From contig NZ_JBNAMV010000001.1 of NCBI RefSeq assembly GCF_049705945.1, positions 62,001 through 126,000 of the forward strand: a stretch of 64,000 bases of DNA, written 5' to 3'. The stretch is from Salarchaeum japonicum_A (lineage in GTDB: Archaea > Halobacteriota > Halobacteria > Halobacteriales > Halobacteriaceae). Shown in pieces: positions 25,381-32,979 of this stretch (positions within the stretch are counted from its first letter, which is position 1; each line of letters starts with the position of its first letter). The notes under the pieces are model-generated. The model did not search any database, was not told where the DNA came from, and saw nothing but the letters and a program-made list of their open reading frames with translations. The translations under genes were made by a program, and so were the position numbers.

Positions 25381-28251
25381 TTATTGAACGTCCTCGCGTG
25401 TGGTCGGGACGTGGGTTTCGCTGAACAGCGCCGCGAACAACTTCCGCTGAACCGCCCGCACGTGCTCGTAGAACGCCGGCGGCGAAATGTCCAGCATTCC
25501 CGCCACCTCCTCACCAGTGTTGTCCCGCGGCGATTCGAAGAACCCGCTGTAGTACGCCGTCTGCACGACCTCCCGCTGCCGGTCAGTCAACGCCTCCATG
25601 AACCGCGAGTACAGATCGTACTCAGAGCGCTCGTCCACCACTTGCTTCGATCGAAGGGTAACGTCCGCGAACGCCTCCCGGACGAGCCCCGTGACGTGAC
25701 GCACGTCTACACTTTCCGGCACGTCTATCGTGAGCTGGGTCTCCGTCGGCGTCGCCGTTGCCGCACGGAACACCGCCCCGTGGTCCGCCAACTCGAGCGC
25801 GAGAAACGGCTGCGTCAATCGCAAGCGCAACACGCCTCGCTGCCCGTCCCCGCTGACGCGCTGAACTGACCCGACGGCGACCAAGTCCGCCGCAACCGTC
25901 TCTACGGTTTCGACCGCTGCATCCTCCACGGTCACGAAGACGTACGTCCCCTCGGCCGTCCGCTGCACGCCGCCCTCGTACGACACCGTACAGTCCGCCG
26001 CCGCCGCCAATCGCGACAGTACGAACGAGGAGTCCGCTACGTCGAGCGTCACCCGCGTCACCGCTGTCGTGAGCAAGGCGTTCTTCCGTTCGATTCCGCT
26101 CAGCGCGGACGCGATGGTCTCACCGAGTTCCGCGAGGACTTCCCGAGCGGTCTCGTCGAACGCGTGTTGTTGCGCCGCGTACACGGTTAACACACCGTAC
26201 GTGAGGTCATTGTACTGAAGCGGAATACTCAACACGGACAAGAAATCCCGCGAAAGCGCGTCCGTCCGCCACGCTTCTTCCCGGAGGCGCGCCGCGACGT
26301 TACTGATTCGAACCACGTCCCCGGAGGCGGCCGTCCGTGCCGCCGGTTCGACACCGGTCGCGTCGAGCTCGAACGACTGACTGTCCAAGTATCCCTGCTC
26401 GGCCCCTGCCCACGCTCGCGGTTCGACCGTCTCCCCCGCGGGGTCCGTCGTCCCGATCCACGCGAAGTTGAACCGGTCGTCGTCCGTGAGGAGTTCACAG
26501 ACCGTGTGGTCGACCGCTTCGCGCGTCTCCGCTTCGACGAGCGCTTGGTCGATCTCTCGAATCGTCTCGTTCACCTGATTGAGATGCGTGAGTCGCTTGT
26601 TCTGCTGTTGGAGTTCCCGGTCCTGGTCGCGGAGCCGTGACTCCCGGGTGACTCGGTCGAGCGCCGCTTCCGCGGTGGCTGCGAGGAGGTCGGCAAGTTC
26701 CCCTGTCATGTCGTCGAACGTCCCGACGGTCTGCGTGCCCGCGACGAACACGCCGTGTTCGCCGAGCGGGATGAACGCCACACTCCGCAGGTCCGTCGCC
26801 GGCTCGGTGAGCCACTCTGACTCGTGGATGTCGTCGATGAACAGAGGTTTATTCTGGACGAAACTGTAGCTCACCGGGGACTCGCTGTTCGCTGGGACGG
26901 TCGTGAGCGGGCCGTTCACTTGATCCATTGCGGCGGATTGAGCCACTGGTTCGAGTTCGTTCGCGTCGGCGTCGAAGAGATACACCCCGCTCGCGTCCAC
27001 GTCAAGTACGCTCGGGGTGTCGTCGACGACGTGCTGGGCGATTTCGCGGTGCGTGCTCGCGTACAGGAAATCCCGCGTCGTCTCCTGGAGCGTTGTCAAC
27101 GCGTTCTCGCGCTGCTTGCGCTTCGTGATGTCCCGACAGCTGTAGAGGATGGTGCCGTCCTGAATCGACACCTCGCGGACGTTGACGAGCAGCGTGTGTT
27201 CGCGGCCCGCCTTGTCGGTCGCCGTGCACTCGATGTTCTTCAACACGCCGCGTTCCGCGAGTTCGTCCCGGTCGAAGAGGTCGTCCCCGAGAAGTTCTGT
27301 GATCGTGTCTTGGGCGTGGATTTCGTCGGCGGTGTAGCCGAAGATGTAGTGGACGTTCGGACAGACGTAGGTGTAGTCGCCGTCCTCGTCCGTCATCAGA
27401 ACCGTATCGGTCATGTTATTGAGCGTGACCCGATGGAGTTCTTCGGACTGCCGGAGGTCCCGCTCGAGTTCGACGCGGTCGGTGATATCGACGCCCTCGA
27501 TGACGATGGAGACCAGCCTCCCGCGCTCGTCGTGAACGGGGCGCGCGGCGATATCGAGAACACGCGCGGTGTCGTCTGTCACGTCCCGTGTCACGACGAC
27601 GTTGCCGAACGCGCCCTGCATGGTGTTCTCGACGATCTGTCGAACGTCGGATTGCGTGCCTGCCCGGGCGGACCACCACGGGAGTTCCCAGAACGGCTGT
27701 CCGACGAGTGATTCGACATCCGCATCGATGAGGTCGCGGGCGGTCTCATTTACACGCGCGAGCTCCCCCGTCGGTTCGAGCACCCACGTGGCGGTCCGCG
27801 AATCGTGGAAGATCGCGTCGAACTGCCTGGCGCGCTCACGTTGCGTGGTCGTTCGCCGCGCAGCCCTGATGTGCCGCTCAATCCGCTCGTGAAGGTCATC
27901 CGGTACTGTCGAGTCGTCGCTCAACGCGACGTAATCCGTGACGCCCGCGGCGATAGCGTCGCTGGCGAGCCGTTCGGACCCGCTCGCCGTACACAGAATG
28001 ACAGGGAGCGACCCGGTCTCGGAACGGAGAGCTCGGACGAGGTCGAGACCGTCCGTGCCCGCGAGCGCGTGGGCGGAGACGACGCAGTCGTGGTCGTCGC
28101 TGAGCGCGTTGATCGCGTTCGCCTTCGTCTCCGCGGTATCGACGCGTGCGTTCGTTTGCGCGTCGAGGGTCGTCGCGAGCGTCTCGACCCACGATGTCGT
28201 GCCGACGAGGAGGAGCCGTGCGGAATCGAGGACCGTGGCAGTACTGGCCAT
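25381..28251 (-). CDS. Large multi-sensor Bat-like regulator (pseudo-receiver, PAS, PAS, GAF, GAF, HTH_10)
   Basis: The 956 residues begin with a receiver-like fold (about 10-130) whose phospho-Asp strand reads DCVVSAHALAGTDG, so the Asp is absent and it is not phosphorylatable by the usual route. Two PAS domains follow (about 145-265, FDAIFHDSRTATWVLEPTG; and 275-385, NNMTDTVLMTDEDGDYTYVCPNVHYIFG), then two GAF domains (about 395-555 and 590-735). The bacterio-opsin-activator linker is next. The C-terminal HTH_10 is LTDRQREVVQTAYYSGFFESPR plus EEVAGMLDISPPAFYEHVRAV. It is a cytoplasmic one-component regulator sensing small ligands or redox state, with targets unknown. Confidence 0.9.
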   Translation of the reverse strand: MASTATVLDSARLLLVGTTSWVETLATTLDAQTNARVDTAETKANAINALSDDHDCVVSAHALAGTDGLDLVRALRSETGSLPVILCTASGSERLASDAIAAGVTDYVALSDDSTVPDDLHERIERHIRAARRTTTQRERARQFDAIFHDSRTATWVLEPTGELARVNETARDLIDADVESLVGQPFWELPWWSARAGTQSDVRQIVENTMQGAFGNVVVTRDVTDDTARVLDIAARPVHDERGRLVSIVIEGVDITDRVELERDLRQSEELHRVTLNNMTDTVLMTDEDGDYTYVCPNVHYIFGYTADEIHAQDTITELLGDDLFDRDELAERGVLKNIECTATDKAGREHTLLVNVREVSIQDGTILYSCRDITKRKQRENALTTLQETTRDFLYASTHREIAQHVVDDTPSVLDVDASGVYLFDADANELEPVAQSAAMDQVNGPLTTVPANSESPVSYSFVQNKPLFIDDIHESEWLTEPATDLRSVAFIPLGEHGVFVAGTQTVGTFDDMTGELADLLAATAEAALDRVTRESRLRDQDRELQQQNKRLTHLNQVNETIREIDQALVEAETREAVDHTVCELLTDDDRFNFAWIGTTDPAGETVEPRAWAGAEQGYLDSQSFELDATGVEPAARTAASGDVVRISNVAARLREEAWRTDALSRDFLSVLSIPLQYNDLTYGVLTVYAAQQHAFDETAREVLAELGETIASALSGIERKNALLTTAVTRVTLDVADSSFVLSRLAAAADCTVSYEGGVQRTAEGTYVFVTVEDAAVETVETVAADLVAVGSVQRVSGDGQRGVLRLRLTQPFLALELADHGAVFRAATATPTETQLTIDVPESVDVRHVTGLVREAFADVTLRSKQVVDERSEYDLYSRFMEALTDRQREVVQTAYYSGFFESPRDNTGEEVAGMLDISPPAFYEHVRAVQRKLFAALFSETHVPTTREDVQ

Positions 28252-28534
28252 TGGTCGGTCGTACTCGCTCGGTCCGGTTCAACGTACCGTTGAGTTACAC
28301 CTGTCGGCGAAGATACTGGTCGGGCCCGGAGCACCACGCAGCGCGGCGGATAGCCGACTATGGTCCGCTCGTAGCGGACTTGATTGGGCTTACGTGCACA
28401 CCACATGGGCGGTGCGTTCAAGCGACTGCTACGATAGCAGTGGTTTTCATACGGAGTCTTTATTTAGAGAGGGAGAAACAAACATTCAGACTACTTACAA
28501 ATTTATTACCAAGATTACCAATCTGGGGTGGTGT
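28252..28534. other. Intergenic stretch, turning AT-rich
   Basis: No convincing gene. From about 28440 the sequence becomes distinctly AT-rich (runs such as CTTTATTTAGAG and AAATTTATTACC), unlike the flanking coding DNA. This continues through the small membrane gene at 28535-28645. Confidence 0.5.
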
Positions 28535-28645
28535 CTATATGATATTAAAATACTGAAGACCAGTAATTAGCAAGATGGCAACAATCAATACGAGTAGCAT
28601 GACCCACGAAGGGACATCTTTCCGAATCCTGAACGCCCAGTCCAT
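28535..28645 (-). CDS. 36-residue single-helix membrane microprotein
   Basis: ATG 28645 opens MDWAFRIRKDVPSW, followed by a 17-residue hydrophobic helix (VMLLVLIVAILLITGL), then QYFNII and TAG at 28535-28537. The positive N-terminus implies the N-in orientation. A textbook TATA-like element (GAATTATAGT) lies 24-33 nt upstream of the ATG, exactly where a leaderless haloarchaeal start would need it. That is the main reason I accept such a short gene. Function unknown. Confidence 0.6.
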   Translation of the reverse strand: MDWAFRIRKDVPSWVMLLVLIVAILLITGLQYFNII

Positions 28646-29082
28646 ATGACCCAATGACCTGTCTGATTACTATAATTCCCTATCAGAGTTTCTAGTTGCG
28701 AAACACAAGTGAGTCATCTCCTACACAGCACCATTCATTCAGCTGGCAAATCGGCTGCCTTTGCTGCGTAAGGATTCTGTACGTACCGCTTAGACCGCTT
28801 CAGTTTCAGAGACCCGTCCGAATACATAACTCGCGATAGCAACTCCTGACAGAGGGGTTAAAGCCATCGCCGTCATGTGCGGCATCTACACCACTGCACG
28901 CCTCGGACTGGCCGCCCGCGTCACCGACGACAGCCGCCGATTCCTTGACCGGCACCCGAGAGCATGCGGGACTTCATCGATGACCACGGGGACAACTTCC
29001 AACGTGACGAGTAACTGCTCACGGATGTTGTCAGAACCCACGAACGCAACACATGCGCATAGTCTCAAACTCCCTGATTCGG
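28646..29082. other. Intergenic stretch with possible gene relics
   Basis: This holds the promoter of the 28645 microprotein gene. On the plus strand at 28875-29012 is an ATG frame (MCGIYTTARLGLAARVTDD) that would continue after one frameshift as ESMRDFIDDHGDNFQRDE to a TAA. It may be a decayed small gene. On the minus strand a 25-codon frame (MALTPLSGVAIASYVFGRVS) ends at about 28796. Neither is assignable. Confidence 0.3.
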
Positions 29083-29478
29083 TTAAGCGTCCGGTAGCGC
29101 GTCGAGGACGCGTTCGAACCGCTCCCGTACGTCTGTTGCGACCGCGTCCAGTTCGGGGTTGTCGACGACGGAGAGCATGACTTCGGGGTCGACTGCGCTC
29201 ACGCCGATGTCGCCATCGTCGGTCTCGTACACGATGACGTTACACGGCAGTAGCGCGCCGACTCGTAATTCGTCTTCGAGCGCTTGCTGCGCGAGCGGCG
29301 GGTTGCACGCGCCGAGAATCCGGTACTGTCGGAACTCCACGTCTAGTTTCTCCGTGAGAGTCTGTTGGACGTCGATGTCGGAGAGCACCCCGAAGCCTTC
29401 CTCGGACAGTGCCGCTGTCGTCTGTTCGACGACCTCATCGAACTCACCTTCGACGCGCTTGTCCAGAGTATAGGACAT
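29083..29478 (-). CDS. DUF302-domain protein
   Basis: The frame is open from 29556, but ATG 29478 (MSYTLDKRVEGEFDEVVEQT) matches family N-termini. The rest fits DUF302: TAALSEEGFGVLSDIDVQQTL, the YRILGACNPPLAQQAL loop with its conserved Cys, LLPCNVIVYE and a C-terminal helix. DUF302 proteins are small cytoplasmic proteins often found beside sulfur oxidation or sulfide-handling genes; their biochemical role is unsettled. The start codon overlaps a copy of the cluster's operator (29477-29490), so this gene probably belongs to the sulfur regulon while having its own promoter. Confidence 0.88.
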   Translation of the reverse strand: MSYTLDKRVEGEFDEVVEQTTAALSEEGFGVLSDIDVQQTLTEKLDVEFRQYRILGACNPPLAQQALEDELRVGALLPCNVIVYETDDGDIGVSAVDPEVMLSVVDNPELDAVATDVRERFERVLDALPDA

Positions 29479-29490
29479 ACTACCCAATAC
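29477..29490. promoter_or_regulatory. Operator copy A: ATACTA-CC-CAATAC
   Basis: ATACTACCCAATAC fits the reverse-complement consensus ATACTA-NN-CAATAC found across this cluster. It overlaps the DUF302 start codon, a position suited to repression of a leaderless transcript. Confidence 0.6.
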
Positions 29491-29582
29491 AGCTGCCTCA
29501 GTAATAGATATTGCGTCCGGAAGGACAGGTAGCATCGTTGCGAAGCGGCCGGTCACGTCCGTACTGTCCGCCAGTGTGCGGA

Positions 29583-30161
29583 TCAGACGAGGAGTTGGAT
29601 GTCGGCGTCGGCCATGTCCTGAATTGCGGTGGCAGCACCGACGCCTGTCGTCACGCCGTCGTAGAAGTCGTCCTCGTCGTAGTCCATCAGGTCGATGGTC
29701 ATCTGGCAGGCCTGGAATTCGACGCCCATGTCGAGTGAGGTGTCGATGAGTTCCTCGATAGTGGCCGTGTCGTTGTCCTCGATCTTCCGCTCCATCATCG
29801 TCGTGGTCACGCGATCCATGCCGGGAAGCGCGGCGACGGCGTTCGGGACCGGCATGTTGGGGTTACCGACCGAGCTCAGTTTGAGGTTTTTCGAGCGTTC
29901 CTCGTGCAGGATGTCGAGTCCCCAGAACGTGTGGAAGACGGTGACTTCGTACCCGAACGCGGCGGCGGTGCTGGCGAGAATGAGCGGCGGGTACGCCATG
30001 TCGAGCGTACCCTTCGTGGCGATGATGCTCATCTTCTGCTGGTCGTCGTCGGTCGCCGCGGCGAGCTGTTGTTCGAGTTCGTCGATACGCGCGGCAAGCT
30101 CTGCACGCGATGGGGCGTCCACTGCGGCCTCGGCCGGCGCATCGGATGTGTCCGTGCTCAT
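29583..30161 (-). CDS. DsrE/DsrF-like (DsrE-family) sulfur-carrier protein
   Basis: ATG 30161 (MSTDTSDAPAEAA) is chosen over the Arg-rich longer frame. An N-terminal helical segment (about residues 18-45, ELAARIDELEQQLAAA) precedes the DsrE fold: KMSIIATKGTLDMAYPPLILASTA, GYEVTVFHTFWGLDILHE, and the conserved Cys in GVEFQACQMTIDLM. The pattern is that of the DsrE2/DsrE3 branch. Such proteins accept persulfide from TusA-like carriers in sulfur trafficking. It follows tusA with a 2-nt gap, so they form an operon. Confidence 0.88.
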   Translation of the reverse strand: MSTDTSDAPAEAAVDAPSRAELAARIDELEQQLAAATDDDQQKMSIIATKGTLDMAYPPLILASTAAAFGYEVTVFHTFWGLDILHEERSKNLKLSSVGNPNMPVPNAVAALPGMDRVTTTMMERKIEDNDTATIEELIDTSLDMGVEFQACQMTIDLMDYDEDDFYDGVTTGVGAATAIQDMADADIQLLV

Positions 30162-30163
30162 CG

Positions 30164-30406
30164 TCACTCCGTCTTCCGGACGTAGTGCGTGTACACGTCG
30201 TCGCCCTCTCGCTGGTCGACGAGTTCGACGCCGTCGGTCGTATCGGCCCACCCGCCGAGGTCGCTCATGCTTCCGGGGTCGGTGGCGAGGACCTCCAGCA
30301 CGTCGCCGGTGTCGAGCTGGTCGGTCGCCTGTTTCGTCTTGACGACGGGCATCGGGCAGTTCTGTCCTTTCACGTCGAGCGTCTCAGTGACTTCGTACTG
30401 CGTCAT
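30164..30406 (-). CDS. tusA: TusA-family sulfur carrier
   Basis: ATG 30406 gives an 80-residue protein with the family's N-terminal pattern (MTQYEVTETLDVKGQNCPMP). The persulfide-carrying Cys sits in the NCPMPVVKTKQA motif. The remainder has the two-layer alpha/beta TusA fold (GDVLEVLATDPGS, DLGGWADTTDGVELVDQ). It would relay sulfane sulfur from rhodanese or desulfurase donors to the DsrE-like protein encoded next. It is divergent from the rhodanese-MBL gene at 30613; the 206-bp gap holds operator copies B and C. Confidence 0.92.
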   Translation of the reverse strand: MTQYEVTETLDVKGQNCPMPVVKTKQATDQLDTGDVLEVLATDPGSMSDLGGWADTTDGVELVDQREGDDVYTHYVRKTE

Positions 30407-30417
30407 GGTTTTGACTT

Positions 30418-30432
30418 CACTACCCAATATTG
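30418..30432. promoter_or_regulatory. Operator copy B upstream of tusA
   Basis: CACTACCCAATATTG shares the 11-mer ACTACCCAATA with copy A. It lies 12-26 nt upstream of the tusA start, between a T-rich TATA candidate (GTTTTTCTAA on the minus strand) and the ATG. Confidence 0.55.
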
Positions 30433-30563
30433 TGCGGCCTTAGAAAAACGTATCGGTAGTAATCCAGATAAAGAACAATACAGAGTGCTGCTTTACGGCA
30501 GAAAAGGCGTAATTTAGGCCTATTAGGCCATTTACGGCCGCTATGATGTTGTGCAATAGATGA

Positions 30564-30578
30564 ATTACTATACAAAGT
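30564..30578. promoter_or_regulatory. Operator copy C upstream of the first rhodanese-MBL gene
   Basis: ATTACTATACAAAGT; its reverse complement ACTTTGTATAGTAAT matches the TTG-TA-TAGTA core of the cluster consensus. It lies just upstream of a TCTTATTT TATA candidate at 30578-30585. Confidence 0.6.
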
Positions 30579-30612
30579 CTTATTTGCGAGCAGTCGATAG
30601 GAGGCAGTGAAG

Positions 30613-31782
30613 ATGACTGAGAACGACGACGCGGCGATCGACGCAGTCACACCGACTGACCTGAAAGCGCGCATCGACAACGGCGAGGACGTGTTCATCC
30701 TCGACGCACGCGCCGAAGGCGACTTCGAAGAGTGGCATATCGACGGCGAGAACGTCGACATCGTCAACTATCCGTACTTCGAACTGCTCGACGGTATCCC
30801 CGCAGACCTCCACGAAGACCTCCCTGACGACCGCCGCATCACGGCGCTCTGCGCGAAAGGCGGCTCCAGCGAACTCGTCGCCGAGAACCTCGCGGACGCC
30901 GGCTACGACGTCGACCACCTCGAACGCGGAATGCAGGGATGGGCCCGCATCTACGAGTACCAAGAACTCGACGCGGACGCCGACGCGACGGTCGTCCAGT
31001 ACCAGCGCCCCTCCAGCGGCTGTCTCGCGTACCTCATCGTTTCGGACGGTGAGGCAGCGGTCGTCGACCCACTGCGGGCGTTCACCCAGGAGTACGTGCA
31101 GGACGCACGCGCGTTCGGCGCCGACCTCACGTACGCGCTTGACACGCACATTCACGCCGACCACATCTCCGGCCTCCGCGACCTCGCGGCGGAGACGGAC
31201 GCGACGGCCGTCCTCCCCGACGCGGCGGTCGAGCGCGGCGTCGAGTACGATACCCCCTACGAGACCGTTGCGGACGGCGACACGCTCACACTCGGCAACA
31301 CCGAAATCGACGTCGTCGCCACGCCCGGACACACCACGGGCATGACCGCGTACGCGGTGGGGCCAGTCCTGTTCACGGGCGATGGCTTATTCACGGAGAG
31401 CGTCGCACGTCCCGACCTCGAAGACCCCGAGGCCGCGAAGGACGCCGCACGCACGCTCTACGACAGCCTCCACGGAAAGGTTCTCTCGTGGCCCGACGCG
31501 ACGGTCGTCGCGCCCGCGCACTTCAGCGACGCCGCGACTCCGAACGACGACGGCACGTACACCGCCGAACTCGGCGACCTCACCGAGCGGATGGAAGCGC
31601 TCACGATGGACGCAGACGAGTTCGTCGACTTCATCGTCTCGGATATGCCGCCGCAGCCGGCGAACTACGAGGACATCATCGCGACTAACCTCGGCCGGCA
31701 GTCGCCCGACGACGAGGAGGCGTTCGAACTCGAACTCGGCCCGAACAACTGCGCCGCAAGCGAGGAGGCGCTGACGAACTAA
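30613..31782 (+). CDS. Rhodanese-metallo-beta-lactamase fusion (persulfide dioxygenase-like)
   Basis: ATG 30613 is preceded by an AGGAGG Shine-Dalgarno at 30599-30604, unusual here, so the mRNA is leadered. Residues 1-115 are a rhodanese domain (FILDARAEGDFEEWHIDGE) with active-site Cys in ALCAKGGSSELVAENL. Residues about 125-389 are a metallo-beta-lactamase domain: THIHADHISGL metal motif, ATPGHTTGMTAY, LFTGDGLFTESVARPDLEDP and VAPAHFSD. The MBL part matches the ETHE1 persulfide-dioxygenase branch, which oxidises persulfide to sulfite. The order (rhodanese first) is the reverse of bacterial CstB-like fusions. It heads an operon with the two YeeE halves. Confidence 0.9.
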   Translation: MTENDDAAIDAVTPTDLKARIDNGEDVFILDARAEGDFEEWHIDGENVDIVNYPYFELLDGIPADLHEDLPDDRRITALCAKGGSSELVAENLADAGYDVDHLERGMQGWARIYEYQELDADADATVVQYQRPSSGCLAYLIVSDGEAAVVDPLRAFTQEYVQDARAFGADLTYALDTHIHADHISGLRDLAAETDATAVLPDAAVERGVEYDTPYETVADGDTLTLGNTEIDVVATPGHTTGMTAYAVGPVLFTGDGLFTESVARPDLEDPEAAKDAARTLYDSLHGKVLSWPDATVVAPAHFSDAATPNDDGTYTAELGDLTERMEALTMDADEFVDFIVSDMPPQPANYEDIIATNLGRQSPDDEEAFELELGPNNCAASEEALTN

Positions 31783-31784
31783 CG

Positions 31785-32285
31785 ATGGATACACTCACAC
31801 CGCTGCTCGTATCCGACTCGCTCTTCCCGCGCGGGATACTGCCGTATCTCGCCGGCGGCCTCCTCGTCGGCCTCGGCGCGGCAGTCATCTACCTCGCGAC
31901 GGGAATCATCGCGGGCGCGAGCACGTTCCTCGAATCCACGCTCTCGTACGTCTCGAGCGTCGAGCGGTTCAATCGATTCAAGTACGTTCAGTCGCGCGAC
32001 TGGCGGGTCGTGTTCACGCTCGGTATCGTCGTCGGCGCGGCCGTCTGGGGGCTCGTGCTCGCACCCGATCCCGGCATCTGGACGACTGACGTTCAGTGGT
32101 GGCGGTTGCTCGGCGGTGGCGTGCTCGTCGGCATCGGCACCCGTCTCGGGAAGGGGTGTACGTCCGGCCACGGTGTCTGCGGCGTCGGCTCGCTCTCCAA
32201 CACGTCGCTCGTGAACGTCGCGACGTTCATGGTGTTCGCCATCGGAACCGCACAGCTCGTCCAAGCGGCGGGGGTGTCGCCGTGA
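31785..32285 (+). CDS. YeeE/YedE-family sulfur transporter, N-terminal half
   Basis: The 166 residues have about four membrane helices. The diagnostic loop GIGTRLGKGCTSGHGVCGVGSLS contains the conserved Cys residues that bind thiosulfate in the YeeE/TsuA family. Full-length TsuA has a duplicated fold in one chain; here the second half is encoded by the next gene, whose GTG start overlaps this TGA. The first gene lies 2 nt after the rhodanese-MBL stop, so uptake and oxidation are one transcription unit. Confidence 0.9.
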   Translation: MDTLTPLLVSDSLFPRGILPYLAGGLLVGLGAAVIYLATGIIAGASTFLESTLSYVSSVERFNRFKYVQSRDWRVVFTLGIVVGAAVWGLVLAPDPGIWTTDVQWWRLLGGGVLVGIGTRLGKGCTSGHGVCGVGSLSNTSLVNVATFMVFAIGTAQLVQAAGVSP

Positions 32286-32734
32286 GCGACGACGCGCAGA
32301 GCCCGCTGTTCCTGCCCGTCATCTTCGTCGGCGGGCTCGTGTTCGGGCTCGGACTCGCTGTCAGCGGCATGGCGCGCCCGGAGGTCGTTCTCGACTTCCT
32401 CCAGTTCGAGGACTTCGGCCTCGTCTTCGTGATGGGCGGCGCCGCTGTCGTCACCGGTGTCACGTTCGCCGTGGCGACGCGGTACCTCGACCATGCGCCG
32501 CTCACCGCGAGCGAGTACACGCGTCGCGTGAAGGAGTTCGACCGCAACGTCGTCGTGGGTGGTGCGATATTCGGCGTCGGCTGGGGCGTCTCCGGCATCT
32601 GTCCCGGGGCGGCCTACGCGAGTTTTGGCGTCGGAAACTACATCATCCTCTGGGCGATCGCAGGCATGTTCCTCGGCGCGTACGCCCAGGGATACGTCCG
32701 TTCGCGTCTCAGCGGCACTACGGAGGGGAACTAA
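32282..32734 (+). CDS. YeeE/YedE-family transporter, C-terminal half (DUF6691-like)
   Basis: A GTG at 32282 overlaps the preceding stop (GTGA). The longer frame back to 32096 is the shadow of the first half. The 150 residues carry the family patterns GLVFGLGLAVSGMARPEVVLDFL and GVGWGVSGICPGAAYASFGVG, i.e. the second Cys-bearing loop, and four membrane helices. With the 31785 product it should make one thiosulfate or sulfane-sulfur permease. Confidence 0.9.
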   Translation: MSDDAQSPLFLPVIFVGGLVFGLGLAVSGMARPEVVLDFLQFEDFGLVFVMGGAAVVTGVTFAVATRYLDHAPLTASEYTRRVKEFDRNVVVGGAIFGVGWGVSGICPGAAYASFGVGNYIILWAIAGMFLGAYAQGYVRSRLSGTTEGN

Positions 32735-32776
32735 ACCTCATGTCTTCGAAACCACTCGAAACCCGACAACGCCAGC

Positions 32777-32792
32777 AGTATTGTATAGTATT
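32777..32792. promoter_or_regulatory. Operator copy D: best match AGTATTGTATAGTATT
   Basis: This is the clearest instance of the 16-bp near-palindrome AGTATTG-TA-TAGTATT. It is 36 nt upstream of the ATG at 32828, ahead of the small membrane protein and the TauE/SafE permease, marking a second promoter inside the plus-strand run. Confidence 0.7.
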
Positions 32793-32827
32793 AGCACATC
32801 AAAACACTCGTATGAGGGGTGCGTAAG

Positions 32828-32977
32828 ATGTTCGGCATAGAGTCCGCGAGCGCGTCGGTACAGGCGGGTATCACCGTCGGAACCGTCCTTGCGGAGGCTA
32901 TCGCCCTCTACCTCGCGTACGGTGCGCTCAGCGAAACGGTCGGGGCGACCGTCCTCGACGCCCTCGGGGGTGACTGA
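32828..32977 (+). CDS. 49-residue membrane microprotein of the TauE/SafE operon
   Basis: ATG 32828 has GAGGGGTG about 10 nt upstream. The peptide is MFGIESASASVQAGITVGTV followed by a hydrophobic stretch (LAEAIALYLAYGALSETV) and ends LDALGGD at TGA 32975-32977, 2 nt before the permease start. The tight spacing and membrane-helix character make it a likely accessory subunit of the permease. Comparable small ORFs precede TauE/SafE genes in other haloarchaea (possibly DUF7512, from memory). Confidence 0.75.
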   Translation: MFGIESASASVQAGITVGTVLAEAIALYLAYGALSETVGATVLDALGGD

Positions 32978-32979
32978 CG

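Noticed and set aside
28875..29180. 101-codon plus-strand ORF
   Set aside because: Beyond codon 30 the composition is random and it runs antisense into DUF302. Only its first part may be a frameshifted relic, noted in the intergenic entry.
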